Origin: Parabacteroides sp. PH5-46
GTDB lineage: Bacteria; Bacteroidota; Bacteroidia; Bacteroidales; Tannerellaceae
Direction of reading: 5' to 3'
Assembly: GCF_029892785.1 (NCBI RefSeq)
Contig: NZ_JARXXA010000001.1
Location: 124,001-188,000 of the forward strand
Length of the DNA: 64,000 bases
Made by a program: the position numbers and the translations under genes
Notes under the pieces: generated by a model
Databases searched by the model: none
The model's input: the letters and a program-made list of their open reading frames with translations, nothing else
What the model was told of the DNA's origin: nothing
In this document: piece after piece, positions 36,844 through 45,596 of the stretch
How positions within the stretch are numbered: position 1 is the first letter of the stretch
How the letters are laid out: every line of letters begins with the position of its first letter

Positions 36844-36946
36844 AGTACAATAAATCTAATAGGTTAAAAATCCGTTTTCGCTACAATGTAGTGATTTTCC
36901 AGCACTTATCCAATACTTTGTAGCAGAAATATGCCCGGAAATAATT
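36844..36946. other. Divergent intergenic region before the HU-like gene
   Basis: Together with 37035-37159 this makes a 316 bp gap. Apart from the repeat array at 36947-37034 and a TATTTTTG box at 37148-37155 I see no gene or strong hairpin in it. Confidence 0.5.
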
Positions 36947-37034
36947 TACACGTACCTCTAAATTAATTTATACCTACCTCTAAATCATTTTACAGGTAGG
37001 TGTAATCCGATTTAGAGGTAGGTGTAAATAAAAA
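36947..37034. repeat. Four tandem 22 bp repeat units with C-to-G alternation
   Basis: Units begin at 36947, 36969, 36991 and 37013. All share a scaffold TAnAnnTAnnTnTAAAT (one base shorter in unit 3), followed by about six A/T-rich bases. Units 1 and 2 carry C at the variable places (TACCTCTAAAT) and units 3 and 4 carry G (TAGGTGTAA). Units 2 and 4 can also pair as a hairpin (36969-36986 with 37009-37026, one mismatch). Confidence 0.8.
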
Positions 37035-37159
37035 CAGAGATACTTTCAACACAAATCTGAAACTTCCTCTCTCAAAAGTGCTCAAGGCTGCTGGGAAAAT
37101 GTATCGTACGTTACAGGATAATGTGTCGTATTATCTGTGGAATGTTGTATTTTTGTGAA

Positions 37160-38041
37160 ATGGGGTTGGAGGTGAAATATGTTGAGGCGAAGAGTATCTT
37201 GTCTAAGTTGAAGGGGGCGGATACTTTTTTTGGTATTGCCTATAATATGAATTTGTATAGGGGCTGTCAGCATGGATGTATCTATTGTGATACCAGGAGT
37301 GAATGTTATGGGATACATGATATTTCGACTGTTTCGGTAAAGAAGAATGCCTTGAAGTTGCTGGCAAAAGAGCTGCCTCCGAAGAGGAAAAACAGAGCTA
37401 CGATAGGTACCGGTTCTATGAACGATCCGTATATGCCGCTGGAGAAAGAGATAGGATTGGTTCGTAGTGCGTTACAATTGATTGCTCGTGAGCGGTTTCC
37501 GGTGCACATTATAACTAAAAGTAATCTGGTGGAGCGGGATGCGGATATTTTACAGGATATTGCCAAGGTGTATGCGGCTGTTAGCTTTACCATTACTTCG
37601 GCTGATGATTCCCTTTCGCAGCAGATAGAGCCTTTGGCGCCGCCTTCTTCCAAACGTTTTAAGGCAATGGAGGAATTGGCTAAAAAGGGGATTTATACAG
37701 GTGTTACGCTTATGCCGCTGCTTCCGTTTATCAATGATACGGTAGAAAATATAACGCATATTGTTCAACAGGCGAAGGATGCGGGGGCTTCTTATATTAT
37801 ACCTATGTTTGGGGTGACCTTGCGTAAAGGGTCGCGTGAGTATTTTTATCAGGCATTAGACGAGCGTTTTGCCGGATGTAAAGAGAGGTATCAGTCTTAT
37901 TTTGGCGATCAGTATATGTGTAATTCTCCTCAGTATAAGGTGCTAACGGATATGTTTATGAATTTGACAGCTAAGCTGGGTTTGGATATGGGGATGCGTT
38001 TTTATGAGCCGCCGGTATATAAACAGCAAACGCTTTTCTGA
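37160..38041 (+). CDS. SPL-family radical SAM protein (SplB-like)
   Basis: From the ATG at 37160 the protein has 293 residues. It starts with GLEVKYVEAKSILSKLKG, a typical opening of this family, while the frame upstream to 37121 overlaps a TATTTTTG promoter-like box. The radical SAM cluster motif CxxxCxxC is C36, C40, C43 (YRGCQHGCIYCDTR). Further family segments are GTGSMNDPYMPLE and HIITKSNLVERD. The family is related to spore photoproduct lyase, but the reaction in non-spore-formers is unknown and may concern DNA or nucleotide repair. It is divergent from the HU-like gene. Confidence 0.88.
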   Translation: MGLEVKYVEAKSILSKLKGADTFFGIAYNMNLYRGCQHGCIYCDTRSECYGIHDISTVSVKKNALKLLAKELPPKRKNRATIGTGSMNDPYMPLEKEIGLVRSALQLIARERFPVHIITKSNLVERDADILQDIAKVYAAVSFTITSADDSLSQQIEPLAPPSSKRFKAMEELAKKGIYTGVTLMPLLPFINDTVENITHIVQQAKDAGASYIIPMFGVTLRKGSREYFYQALDERFAGCKERYQSYFGDQYMCNSPQYKVLTDMFMNLTAKLGLDMGMRFYEPPVYKQQTLF

Positions 38042-38116
38042 ATAGACTAAACCTTCTGCTTTCCTTGTAGTCTAAACAAGTAACAAAGGAGGTTTAACTT
38101 TAAAAACTTAGAAGTC

Positions 38117-38536
38117 ATGAAAGCAAAAGTTATATTTCTGTTGGTTGCCGTATTAGCATTGCCTATTGGGATGCAGGCTCAGAATTGGAAGAAGAACAAA
38201 AATAAAAACCGTCAGCCGGTTACTGTAGAAAAAAGATATAATAACAGAGCACCTGCTCACAGATACGAAAGGACAGTAACGGTATTACCTCACGGATATC
38301 GTCAGATACGTCATAATAACGGGGTTTACTATTATGCTCAGGGGAATTACTACAGAGCCCTTCCGAACAGATACTACGAAGTGATCCGGCCGCAAATCGG
38401 GATGATTATCCCCGACCTGCCGCATTACCGGAAAGTAATCTACAAGGGCAGAGCATACTACGCCTATCAAGACTATCTGTATAGCCGCGTCAGAACCCCG
38501 GGCGGAATCAGCTTCCGTTTAGATATTCGCTTATAA
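38117..38536 (+). CDS. Secreted YY-rich protein, DUF6515-like
   Basis: The 139-residue protein has a clear signal peptide (MKAKVIFLLVAVLALPIGMQAQ) and a basic, Tyr- and Arg-rich mature part (PAHRYERTVTVLPHGYRQIRHNNGVYYYAQGNYYRAL). The repeated pattern PxGYRxIxxNGxxYYxxxGxYY recalls DUF6515 and related periplasmic or surface proteins of unknown function. It stands alone downstream of the SPL gene and converges with the NmrA-like gene. The family name is tentative, and secretion is well supported. Confidence 0.72.
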   Translation: MKAKVIFLLVAVLALPIGMQAQNWKKNKNKNRQPVTVEKRYNNRAPAHRYERTVTVLPHGYRQIRHNNGVYYYAQGNYYRALPNRYYEVIRPQIGMIIPDLPHYRKVIYKGRAYYAYQDYLYSRVRTPGGISFRLDIRL

Positions 38537-38547
38537 AACCTTCTGTT

Positions 38548-39198
38548 TTAATAGCCGATAGTGAAACGCTCCTGATGATGTAGGGGCGTTTCTGCTTCAT
38601 CCAGCATAGCTACTGCGTAGTCTTCTACTGATATGTTGCTGTTTCCTTCGGCATCGATGATCAGGTCGTCTTTCCCCAGGCGGAATTTTCCGGTTCTTTT
38701 GCCCGGAGCGATGGTTCTGGCGGGTGAGAAGAATACCCAGTCTATTTCTTTTTCTTTCATCAGGATATTCAGGTAAAATTCGCCTAAAGACTTTACGCCC
38801 GGCATGATTGATTCGGGGATGGCGCCTGAGTCGATAACGCGCAGGCCGGGAGCAACAAATAGGGTTCCGGCTCCGCCAACAATCAATAGGCGTTTAACTC
38901 CGGCTTCTTTTACTCCCCGCAGGATGGTAGGGTATATCTTGAGCGTTTCTTCGTAGATATTTGGATTTGTCCATCCGGGGCTATAGGCGCTGATTACGGT
39001 ATCGAAGCCTTTGCATATTCCGGCAACGGTTTCCTGGCTGGATACATCTGCCTCTATTACTTTCAACCGGGGATTTTTGATACTTATTTTTCCTGCATTA
39101 CGCACTATGGCAGTTACTTTATGACCTTTGTTCAATGCTTCCTCAGTAATTGCTTTTCCTACAAAGCCACTGGCACCGATAATTGCTATTTCTTTCAT
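38548..39198 (-). CDS. NAD(P)H-binding oxidoreductase (NmrA/atypical SDR)
   Basis: The 216-residue protein has an N-terminal Rossmann motif IAIIGASGFVGKAITEEALNKGHKVTAIVRN, followed by VIEADVSSQETVAG and DTVISAYSP. It lacks the classical YxxxK catalytic pair, which fits atypical SDRs of the NmrA or flavin-reductase-like type. It would bind NADP and act as a reductase or redox sensor. The substrate is unknown. It is transcribed alone, divergently from the fimbrillin-like cluster. Confidence 0.85.
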   Translation of the reverse strand: MKEIAIIGASGFVGKAITEEALNKGHKVTAIVRNAGKISIKNPRLKVIEADVSSQETVAGICKGFDTVISAYSPGWTNPNIYEETLKIYPTILRGVKEAGVKRLLIVGGAGTLFVAPGLRVIDSGAIPESIMPGVKSLGEFYLNILMKEKEIDWVFFSPARTIAPGKRTGKFRLGKDDLIIDAEGNSNISVEDYAVAMLDEAETPLHHQERFTIGY

Positions 39199-39349
39199 TG
39201 TTTTATATTTATTTTTTGATTCTATATTTATGTATACCTATAAATATAAAACAATTCGGGTAGGGAATGGTTGCAAAATATCTGCTGCTTGTTTCTGCCT
39301 ACTTAAACAATCGGACGATTTTGTTAATAATCGTATAAGCGGAAAAGAG

Positions 39350-39357
39350 TACGTTTG
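39350..39357 (+). promoter_or_regulatory. Candidate -7 box for the fimbrillin-like cluster
   Basis: TACGTTTG lies 90 bp before the first gene and inside a short inverted repeat (atctgctgc 39280-39288, gcagcagat 39357-39365). The nearest upstream TTTG is 26 bp away, too far for a standard -33 box. Confidence 0.4.
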
Positions 39358-39447
39358 CAGCAGATTAGGGAATGTTCCCGCATCACCTGCCATCACTGCC
39401 AAGTGGGGGTATGGGTTGTGAATTATTAACCATTAACATTAACGTGT

Positions 39448-41460
39448 ATGATAAAACAGACCGTTTTTTTATGCCTGCTGTTTGGTCTTTTACTAATGTC
39501 GGCCTGCAGCAATGAAACTGAGTTTTCCTCTCCCATTGAACAATCGGGTGAAGGAATAGTGACCTTCACATTGCCCTCGCTTCGTCGAGGTGTAGTGTCT
39601 TATGCTTCTATAGCCGATAATAGCGAAAATTTCCTCGACAACTTTAGCATCTATATGTTTAACGACGCGTCTAAAAAGCTGGAAAAGGTATTCCACACGC
39701 CCGATGACATAGAGTTTGGTGATGATGCTGGAGCCCAGACAGCCAAGATCAACGTAACGGGTAAGAGCGGAACAAAGATCTTTTACTTTGTTGGTAACGG
39801 CAAAGATCGCCTGGCTGATATGGAGCGCCTCAATGTAGGTGCTACGCTGGAATCTGACTTTATCGAGACGATTACCAACAAGCATACCAAACCTTTAGCT
39901 ACGCCGCTCTTGATGTCGGGCAAAACGACTATTACGGAAGTTAGCACCCCTGGCGATAAGCCATTGGAACTGAAAGTGCAGTTGAAGCGCCGCATGGCAC
40001 GTATGGATATCGATAACGACCCTTCGGTGTCTAATTTCGACGTAAAGAAGATATTAGTATCTAAAACCAAGCTACGTGGGTATGTCTTCGAAAATGTGAA
40101 CAGAACCTCTGAAAAGTCTTTCGAGGAAGGTAATTACGATGAAATCGAGATCAAACCAAAGGATGAGACTGCCCCTGTACGCTTGGATAGTGTCTTCTAC
40201 CTGTATCCAACGATCATCGGTGAGGGCAAAACTGAAATCGCCCTGGAAGGTATCTTCAATGGCGAAACAAAGGTATACAATCTCAAAATAGACACGGATG
40301 TCTCCGCTGAGGCCAACAAGCGCTATGTCCTGAAAGTAAAGAAGGTAGACCTGAACAAGGTAGATATGGAGATCAAAGTTGCAGACTGGGAAGACGAAGG
40401 CGAGAAGACAGCTAATCCTGAAACAGACCTGGTAACCTTCTCTGCCATCAACCACTCCGCAGTAAAAGGCATCGTCTCGAAAGGGAACGATACCTACGAC
40501 CTGACAGGTGTAACCGAAGCCGGAAAACTAACCTTTACAGCTACCTCCTTCAATGAGAAGGGCTCTACGGCAGAAGTAAAGTACAACTGGGGAAACGCCT
40601 CTTCCTATAGCGATTTGAAGATAAATACCCCAGCACCTGTATTAACCTACAGCAGCGCCTCATACAACCAGGAATACGAGATAGACATTCCGAACATAGA
40701 CGGTAGCAATGTCCCTGTAGAAATGGAGATAACCCTCCGTAATGCAGCCAATCCGGATCAGAAGAAAGTGATTATTCTGTATGCCAACCGCTATGCAGAT
40801 ACGAAGCTGTATCCGATATTGGTAGGTGATATATATTGGGCTCCTGTGAATGCAGGCGTAAGTGGCCCGGATGCTAAGGTGACTGATCATGGTTTGTTGT
40901 ATCAATGGGGACGTAATGTTGGATTTGCTTATGAAGCCGGTTTAAAGCCTGTTAATGATACGATAATGGGGCCAATGAGTGCCGAGGAAGCCGAAACAGG
41001 TAAAGGGAAAAATAAGTTTATCCTGGCTTCCAAAACTCCTTGGGACTGGTTAGATATCCAAGACGAAAATCGTTGGAATGAAGAAAATGCACAAGAACCT
41101 TGTCCTCCAGGTTGGCGTGTTCCTACAATGGCGGAACTTAATTTGTTGATAGTGGCCTATGGTATTGGTTATTCTGATACGGGTAAGGTTAATTGGAATG
41201 CTGTGGAAAAACGGGTAGAAATCAAAGGAAATAATGATGAGGAAGTACTTTATCTTCCGGCTGCCGGATTTCGGCACTGGGAAACGGGTCTTACAAGCAA
41301 TCGATATGCGAGTGGCCTCTATTGGTCATCAACTAAAAATACTAAAAATACCCTAATGATAGATATGATGGAGTTTTCCTCTTCGGCGTTTAAATTTGGA
41401 GTAGGTTATCGTGCACGTGCTTATTCTTTACGTTGTGTGCAAAGTGCTCCAACCCCTTGA
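39448..41460 (+). CDS. Fimbrillin-like lipoprotein with C-terminal FISUMP domain, paralog 1
   Basis: The 670-residue protein has a lipoprotein signal (LLMSACSNE). An Mfa/FimA-like N-terminal region follows (about 35-330: FLDNFSIYMFNDASKKLEKVFHT, KIFYFVGNGKDRL, KRYVLKVKKVDL), then a middle beta region, and a C-terminal FISUMP/lectin-like domain (about 440-665: GDIYWAPVNAG, YQWGRNVGF, CPPGWRVPTMAEL, LRCVQ). It is probably a surface adhesin or pilus subunit exported as a lipoprotein. It is the first of three tandem paralogs, 28 bp before the next. It differs most from the other two and ends with SAPTP instead of CVQD. Confidence 0.83.
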   Translation: MIKQTVFLCLLFGLLLMSACSNETEFSSPIEQSGEGIVTFTLPSLRRGVVSYASIADNSENFLDNFSIYMFNDASKKLEKVFHTPDDIEFGDDAGAQTAKINVTGKSGTKIFYFVGNGKDRLADMERLNVGATLESDFIETITNKHTKPLATPLLMSGKTTITEVSTPGDKPLELKVQLKRRMARMDIDNDPSVSNFDVKKILVSKTKLRGYVFENVNRTSEKSFEEGNYDEIEIKPKDETAPVRLDSVFYLYPTIIGEGKTEIALEGIFNGETKVYNLKIDTDVSAEANKRYVLKVKKVDLNKVDMEIKVADWEDEGEKTANPETDLVTFSAINHSAVKGIVSKGNDTYDLTGVTEAGKLTFTATSFNEKGSTAEVKYNWGNASSYSDLKINTPAPVLTYSSASYNQEYEIDIPNIDGSNVPVEMEITLRNAANPDQKKVIILYANRYADTKLYPILVGDIYWAPVNAGVSGPDAKVTDHGLLYQWGRNVGFAYEAGLKPVNDTIMGPMSAEEAETGKGKNKFILASKTPWDWLDIQDENRWNEENAQEPCPPGWRVPTMAELNLLIVAYGIGYSDTGKVNWNAVEKRVEIKGNNDEEVLYLPAAGFRHWETGLTSNRYASGLYWSSTKNTKNTLMIDMMEFSSSAFKFGVGYRARAYSLRCVQSAPTP

Positions 41461-41488
41461 TACAAAATAAACTTAGAACATTTATAAA

Positions 41489-43486
41489 ATGAAAACAAAA
41501 TATACAAAACTAATAATGATACTGGTTGCTCTGGTGCTGATGTTGGCGCCTTCCTGCAGCAATGAGGAGGAGTATGTGGATACTCCTGCCACTCCGGCTC
41601 GTGAAGGCTTTATTACCTTCCGGCTTCAGGGAAAGAAACAGCCTGTGAGCTATGCAACAATAGCTACTGCCAATGAAAATGCAGTAGATTCTATTGAAAT
41701 ATATATGTTTAACGATCGCTCGGCCGATAGTCAGCCCAACTTGCTGCAGAAGGTCTTCCGCGTAGGAGGTACCGATCTTAACCAGCAGGGTACCGATCTG
41801 GAAACTACAGTAGATGTAACCGGACGTACGGGTAAACATATCTTCTATTTTGTGGCTAATGGCAAGGATAATGCTTCGTCTCTGACAAATATCAATGCCG
41901 GGGCTACTACGGAAGCAGACTTCCTGGAACGTTTGTCGGATGTACAAAGCGGCCTGTTGAAAACACCGCTTCTGATGACTGCCCGTAAGATAATAGCCGA
42001 CGTGGAAAATGCTCAGGGCGATGACTTGAAAGTAAAGCTGATGCGTCGTGTAGCCCGCTTTGATGTAGCGAATAATGCGGCTCAAACCAACTTTACGGTA
42101 GAAAATATCATCATCGAAAACGTCAAGCTGCAAGGCTATGCCTTTGAGGATGCTACCGGTATTTCTGCACCAAGCTTGGCTACAGGCACCCTTCCCTTGA
42201 TCAACTATGCCGGCGAGACAAATGCCAATACAGCTACCCCTATCGAAAGTCTTTTCTACCTGTATCCCACAGAGATAGGTGACGGAAAATCGATAATATC
42301 CTTTGAAGGTATCTTTATGGGCGAACGTCGTATCTATAGTCTGAAAAGTGACCAGGTAATCGAAGCGAACAAACGCTACACCTTGAGGGTAAAGACGGTA
42401 GACGTTAACACCCCCTCTGTGATCTTGGAAAAAGAGGATTGGGGCGAAGACAATGGCGAATACATAACAGAAGCCGAAGCCAGGGCTATGCTTGTTGGTG
42501 CAGCCGAATTAACAGGCGGTAACGACATTGTAGAAGCAGGCCGTACCTACGATATAACCAACGCTACAAGCACCGGAGTAGTCACTATCCCTGTAACAAG
42601 CTATACAAAATCGGGTACCCGTATGGAAGTTACCTATTTACACGGTACAGGCAACAGCGACAGCAAGGTAACCTTCAACAACCCCAAACCTGTCCTGACG
42701 TATGCTGCCGGATACTTCCAAGAGTATAAGGTGAACCTCCCTAAGCCGGGCAAAACCCCTATGCACGCACGAGTAGAAATCATCAACAACTCCCGCCCGG
42801 AGATACGTGATACTATCTACGTTAAGAGTGTTCCCAACTACGACACGACGAATGAAAAACCCGTTCTGTTTGGAGGTATCTATTGGGCCCCCCTAAATGT
42901 AGGAGCTACGGAAATTGGTAATAGCGTAGAACTGAAACACACGGGTTACTATTACCAATGGGGACGTAACACTGGTTTTGTGTATAATGGTGAGAAGGTT
43001 AGCACATCGGATGTGTACGCCACAGTAGGTCCTGTGAGTTGGGAAGTCGCCACAGAAGGTGATGCTGCAGGTTTATTTGTTATTAGTACAAGGGATATAT
43101 CTGACTGGTTAAGCCCTAAAGATGACAGTCTTTGGAGTAATGACAATCGGCAGGGTCCCTGTCCGGATGGCTGGCGTGTTCCGAACTTGAATGAAATAAT
43201 ACTAATTGAGTCTGCCTATGGAAGTGGTGATATTGTAACATGGGATGAAACTGAAAATAGTATACAAATCAAAGGTGATAACGAAACAGATATCCTCTAT
43301 TTCCCTGCTGCAGGGCTCCGGAACTACAGCAATGGTATTTCGTATTTCCAAGGATCGAAAGGTCGTTATTGGTCATACAGTACTAATAAGACGCTTGCAA
43401 TCTGTTTGGATTTCAATTCTTCGGTAGTGAAGGGGGCTAATGACTTCCGTGCGAATGGTCTCTCTGTCCGCTGTGTACAAGATTAA
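41489..43486 (+). CDS. Fimbrillin-like lipoprotein with C-terminal FISUMP domain, paralog 2
   Basis: The 665-residue paralog has lipoprotein signal LMLAPSCSNEEE and the fimbrillin-type region NAVDSIEIYMFNDRSADSQPNLLQKVFRVGG ... VTGRTGKHIFYFVANGK, nearly the same as in paralog 3. The FISUMP end contains GGIYWAPLNVGATEIGNSV, YYQWGRNTGFVY, GPCPDGWRVPNLNEI and the terminal RANGLSVRCVQD. Residues around the predicted lectin loops (after AAGLRN and before RCVQD) differ strongly between paralogs while the scaffold is kept. Spacing of 24 bp to the third gene supports one operon. Confidence 0.85.
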   Translation: MKTKYTKLIMILVALVLMLAPSCSNEEEYVDTPATPAREGFITFRLQGKKQPVSYATIATANENAVDSIEIYMFNDRSADSQPNLLQKVFRVGGTDLNQQGTDLETTVDVTGRTGKHIFYFVANGKDNASSLTNINAGATTEADFLERLSDVQSGLLKTPLLMTARKIIADVENAQGDDLKVKLMRRVARFDVANNAAQTNFTVENIIIENVKLQGYAFEDATGISAPSLATGTLPLINYAGETNANTATPIESLFYLYPTEIGDGKSIISFEGIFMGERRIYSLKSDQVIEANKRYTLRVKTVDVNTPSVILEKEDWGEDNGEYITEAEARAMLVGAAELTGGNDIVEAGRTYDITNATSTGVVTIPVTSYTKSGTRMEVTYLHGTGNSDSKVTFNNPKPVLTYAAGYFQEYKVNLPKPGKTPMHARVEIINNSRPEIRDTIYVKSVPNYDTTNEKPVLFGGIYWAPLNVGATEIGNSVELKHTGYYYQWGRNTGFVYNGEKVSTSDVYATVGPVSWEVATEGDAAGLFVISTRDISDWLSPKDDSLWSNDNRQGPCPDGWRVPNLNEIILIESAYGSGDIVTWDETENSIQIKGDNETDILYFPAAGLRNYSNGISYFQGSKGRYWSYSTNKTLAICLDFNSSVVKGANDFRANGLSVRCVQD

Positions 43487-43510
43487 TAAATTGAAATAAA
43501 GATCAAAAGA

Positions 43511-45529
43511 ATGAAATATAAGATAGTAAAACTAAATATATTACTGGCTGCTTGGGTGCTGATGTTGGCACCTTCCTGCAGCCAGGAAGAACTTCCCTCC
43601 CTTCAGGGGGGCGGAGGGGTGAGTAGCGAAGGGGCTATTACCTTCCGGTTTCAGGGAAAGAAGCAGATCAAGAGCTATTCCACACCGATAGCTTCAGAGA
43701 ACGAAAACGCCATCGATTCGTTGGAGATATACATGTTTAACGACCGCTCGGCTATAGGTGAATCCAACATATTGCAAAAGGTCTTTCGCGTAGGTAGTAC
43801 GGATCTTAGCCAGCAGGATACAGACTTGACGGCTACGATAGATGTAACTGGTCGTACGGGTAAACATATCTTCTATTTCGTAGCGAATGGTAAAGGTAAC
43901 GCCTCTTCATTAGAGAGTGCTGATGCCGGATCTACTACGGAAGCAGACTTTCTGGAACGTCTGTCGGATGTGCAAAGCGGACTTCTTGAAACCCCGCTTC
44001 TGATGACAGCCTGTCATAAAATAGAAAATGTAGAAACGCCTAAAGAAGAAGATAAAAAGGTGACGCTCTTACGCCGTGTGGCTCGTTTCGACATCGTAAA
44101 TGATGCGACACATACGAACTTCACGATAGACCGGATTTTCATCCGGAAAGCAAACCTGCAAGGCTATATCTTTGGTGATGCTACAGGCATACCTGTTCAG
44201 AAGCTTCTAACAGACAACCTGCCGGAAATAGAATATGGCAAGATGGAAGATGCTAATACAGCCGTATCGTTTGAGAGCCTGTTCTACCTGTACCCTACGG
44301 AAATGGCTGAAGGCAAGTCTATGATCTCGTTTGAAGGTACCTTTATGGGCGAACGCCGCATCTACAACCTGAAGAACGACCAGCAGATCGAAGCCAACAA
44401 ACGCTATGTATTGAAGGTGAAGAAAGTAGACGAGAACAAGATAGATCTGGAGATCTCTGTAGACGACTGGACTGACGGTAGCAGTACCTCTCCCGCCGAG
44501 CCGGAAACGGATGATATGGCCATAGGTACCATCTCGCTGACAGGTGGCGCAGGTATCCAGGTAACAGACAAGAGCTACGATGTCACTAATGCTACAACCG
44601 CAGGCACTATAAGGATACCGGTAACGACCTTCAACAAGGTAGGCACGCGTATTGATGTCACTTACCTACACGGTACAGGGCAGGGAAGCAGCAAATTAAC
44701 AGTCACCTCCCCTAAACCTAAGCTGACATACTCGGCAAGCTACGTACAAGAGCACCGTATAAGCATCCCAGTATTGAAGGCACCTCTCCATGCACGGGTA
44801 GAACTGGTTAACAACTCAAAACCAGAGGAAAGAGATACCCTCTATATCAACGGTATCCCGAACTATGACACCACAAATGAGAAGCCCGTCTTGTTTGGTG
44901 ATATTTATTGGGCACCTGTAAACGTAGGAGCTACAGAGATCGGTACAACAATGGATGTTATTCATCATGGATTATTCTTCCAATGGGGTCGTAATGTAGG
45001 TTTTGTCTATGGCGGAGAGAACGCCAATCCTTCAGATATCTATCCTACACCCGGTCCATTGGATTGGGAAACAGCCACAACAGGAGATGCCAAGGATAAG
45101 TATATTAAAGGTGTAAGTGAGGTAAAATATAACTGGTTGAGCCCCGCTAAGGAAGACCTTTGGTTGGGCGTTAATAAACAGGGTCCTTGCCCGGAGGGCT
45201 GGCGTGTACCTACAAGAACAGAGTTGAGGCTCATTGCAACTGCCAATGGTAGTGGCTATGGCAGTGAGGATAGTAAAGTTATGTGGAATGCCGTAGATAA
45301 ACGCTTGGAAATTCAAGGTGATAATCCCTCGGAAACACTTTATATTCCTGCAGCCGGGGATCGTAACCATGGAAGTGGTAGTTCAAAACTTCAAGGTTCG
45401 ATAGGTCGCTGTTGGGGAGCAGACCCGGGTGATAAGTATGCTGTGCGATTAGCCTTCGATACATCTAGTCTAAAAGTAGATAATGTTGGTAGGTCGTTCG
45501 GCTATCCCGTACGCTGCGTACAAGATTAA
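43511..45529 (+). CDS. Fimbrillin-like lipoprotein with C-terminal FISUMP domain, paralog 3
   Basis: The 672-residue paralog has signal LMLAPSCSQEELPS, the same fimbrillin-type N-terminal half as paralog 2 (VTGRTGKHIFYFVANGKGN, ERLSDVQSGLLETPLLMTA), and a FISUMP end with GDIYWAPVNVGATEIGTTM, FFQWGRNVGFVYGG, GPCPEGWRVPTRTEL and terminal PVRCVQD. It lies last in the operon and is followed by a terminator. The three genes probably arose by tandem duplication. They may be alternative tips or adhesins, but no separate major-pilin or assembly gene is visible nearby. Confidence 0.85.
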   Translation: MKYKIVKLNILLAAWVLMLAPSCSQEELPSLQGGGGVSSEGAITFRFQGKKQIKSYSTPIASENENAIDSLEIYMFNDRSAIGESNILQKVFRVGSTDLSQQDTDLTATIDVTGRTGKHIFYFVANGKGNASSLESADAGSTTEADFLERLSDVQSGLLETPLLMTACHKIENVETPKEEDKKVTLLRRVARFDIVNDATHTNFTIDRIFIRKANLQGYIFGDATGIPVQKLLTDNLPEIEYGKMEDANTAVSFESLFYLYPTEMAEGKSMISFEGTFMGERRIYNLKNDQQIEANKRYVLKVKKVDENKIDLEISVDDWTDGSSTSPAEPETDDMAIGTISLTGGAGIQVTDKSYDVTNATTAGTIRIPVTTFNKVGTRIDVTYLHGTGQGSSKLTVTSPKPKLTYSASYVQEHRISIPVLKAPLHARVELVNNSKPEERDTLYINGIPNYDTTNEKPVLFGDIYWAPVNVGATEIGTTMDVIHHGLFFQWGRNVGFVYGGENANPSDIYPTPGPLDWETATTGDAKDKYIKGVSEVKYNWLSPAKEDLWLGVNKQGPCPEGWRVPTRTELRLIATANGSGYGSEDSKVMWNAVDKRLEIQGDNPSETLYIPAAGDRNHGSGSSKLQGSIGRCWGADPGDKYAVRLAFDTSSLKVDNVGRSFGYPVRCVQD

Positions 45530-45560
45530 TTTTTTTTTCATAATTATTGTTTTTGGTTAG

Positions 45561-45596
45561 GCTATGCGGACAGTGATTGTTCGCATAGCTTTTTTT
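45561..45596 (+). terminator. Terminator after the fimbrillin-like cluster
   Basis: Stem gctatgcgga / ttcgcatagc (one G-T pair) is followed by ttttttta. It lies between converging genes. Confidence 0.88.

Noticed and set aside
36947-37034. CRISPR array
   Set aside because: The periodic units are only 22 bp with no unique spacers between them, and no cas genes are in the window. The same holds for the arrays at 47749 and 47911.
41489-45529. Active diversity-generating retroelement
   Set aside because: No reverse transcriptase or template repeat is present in the window, and the paralogs differ at synonymous sites as well.
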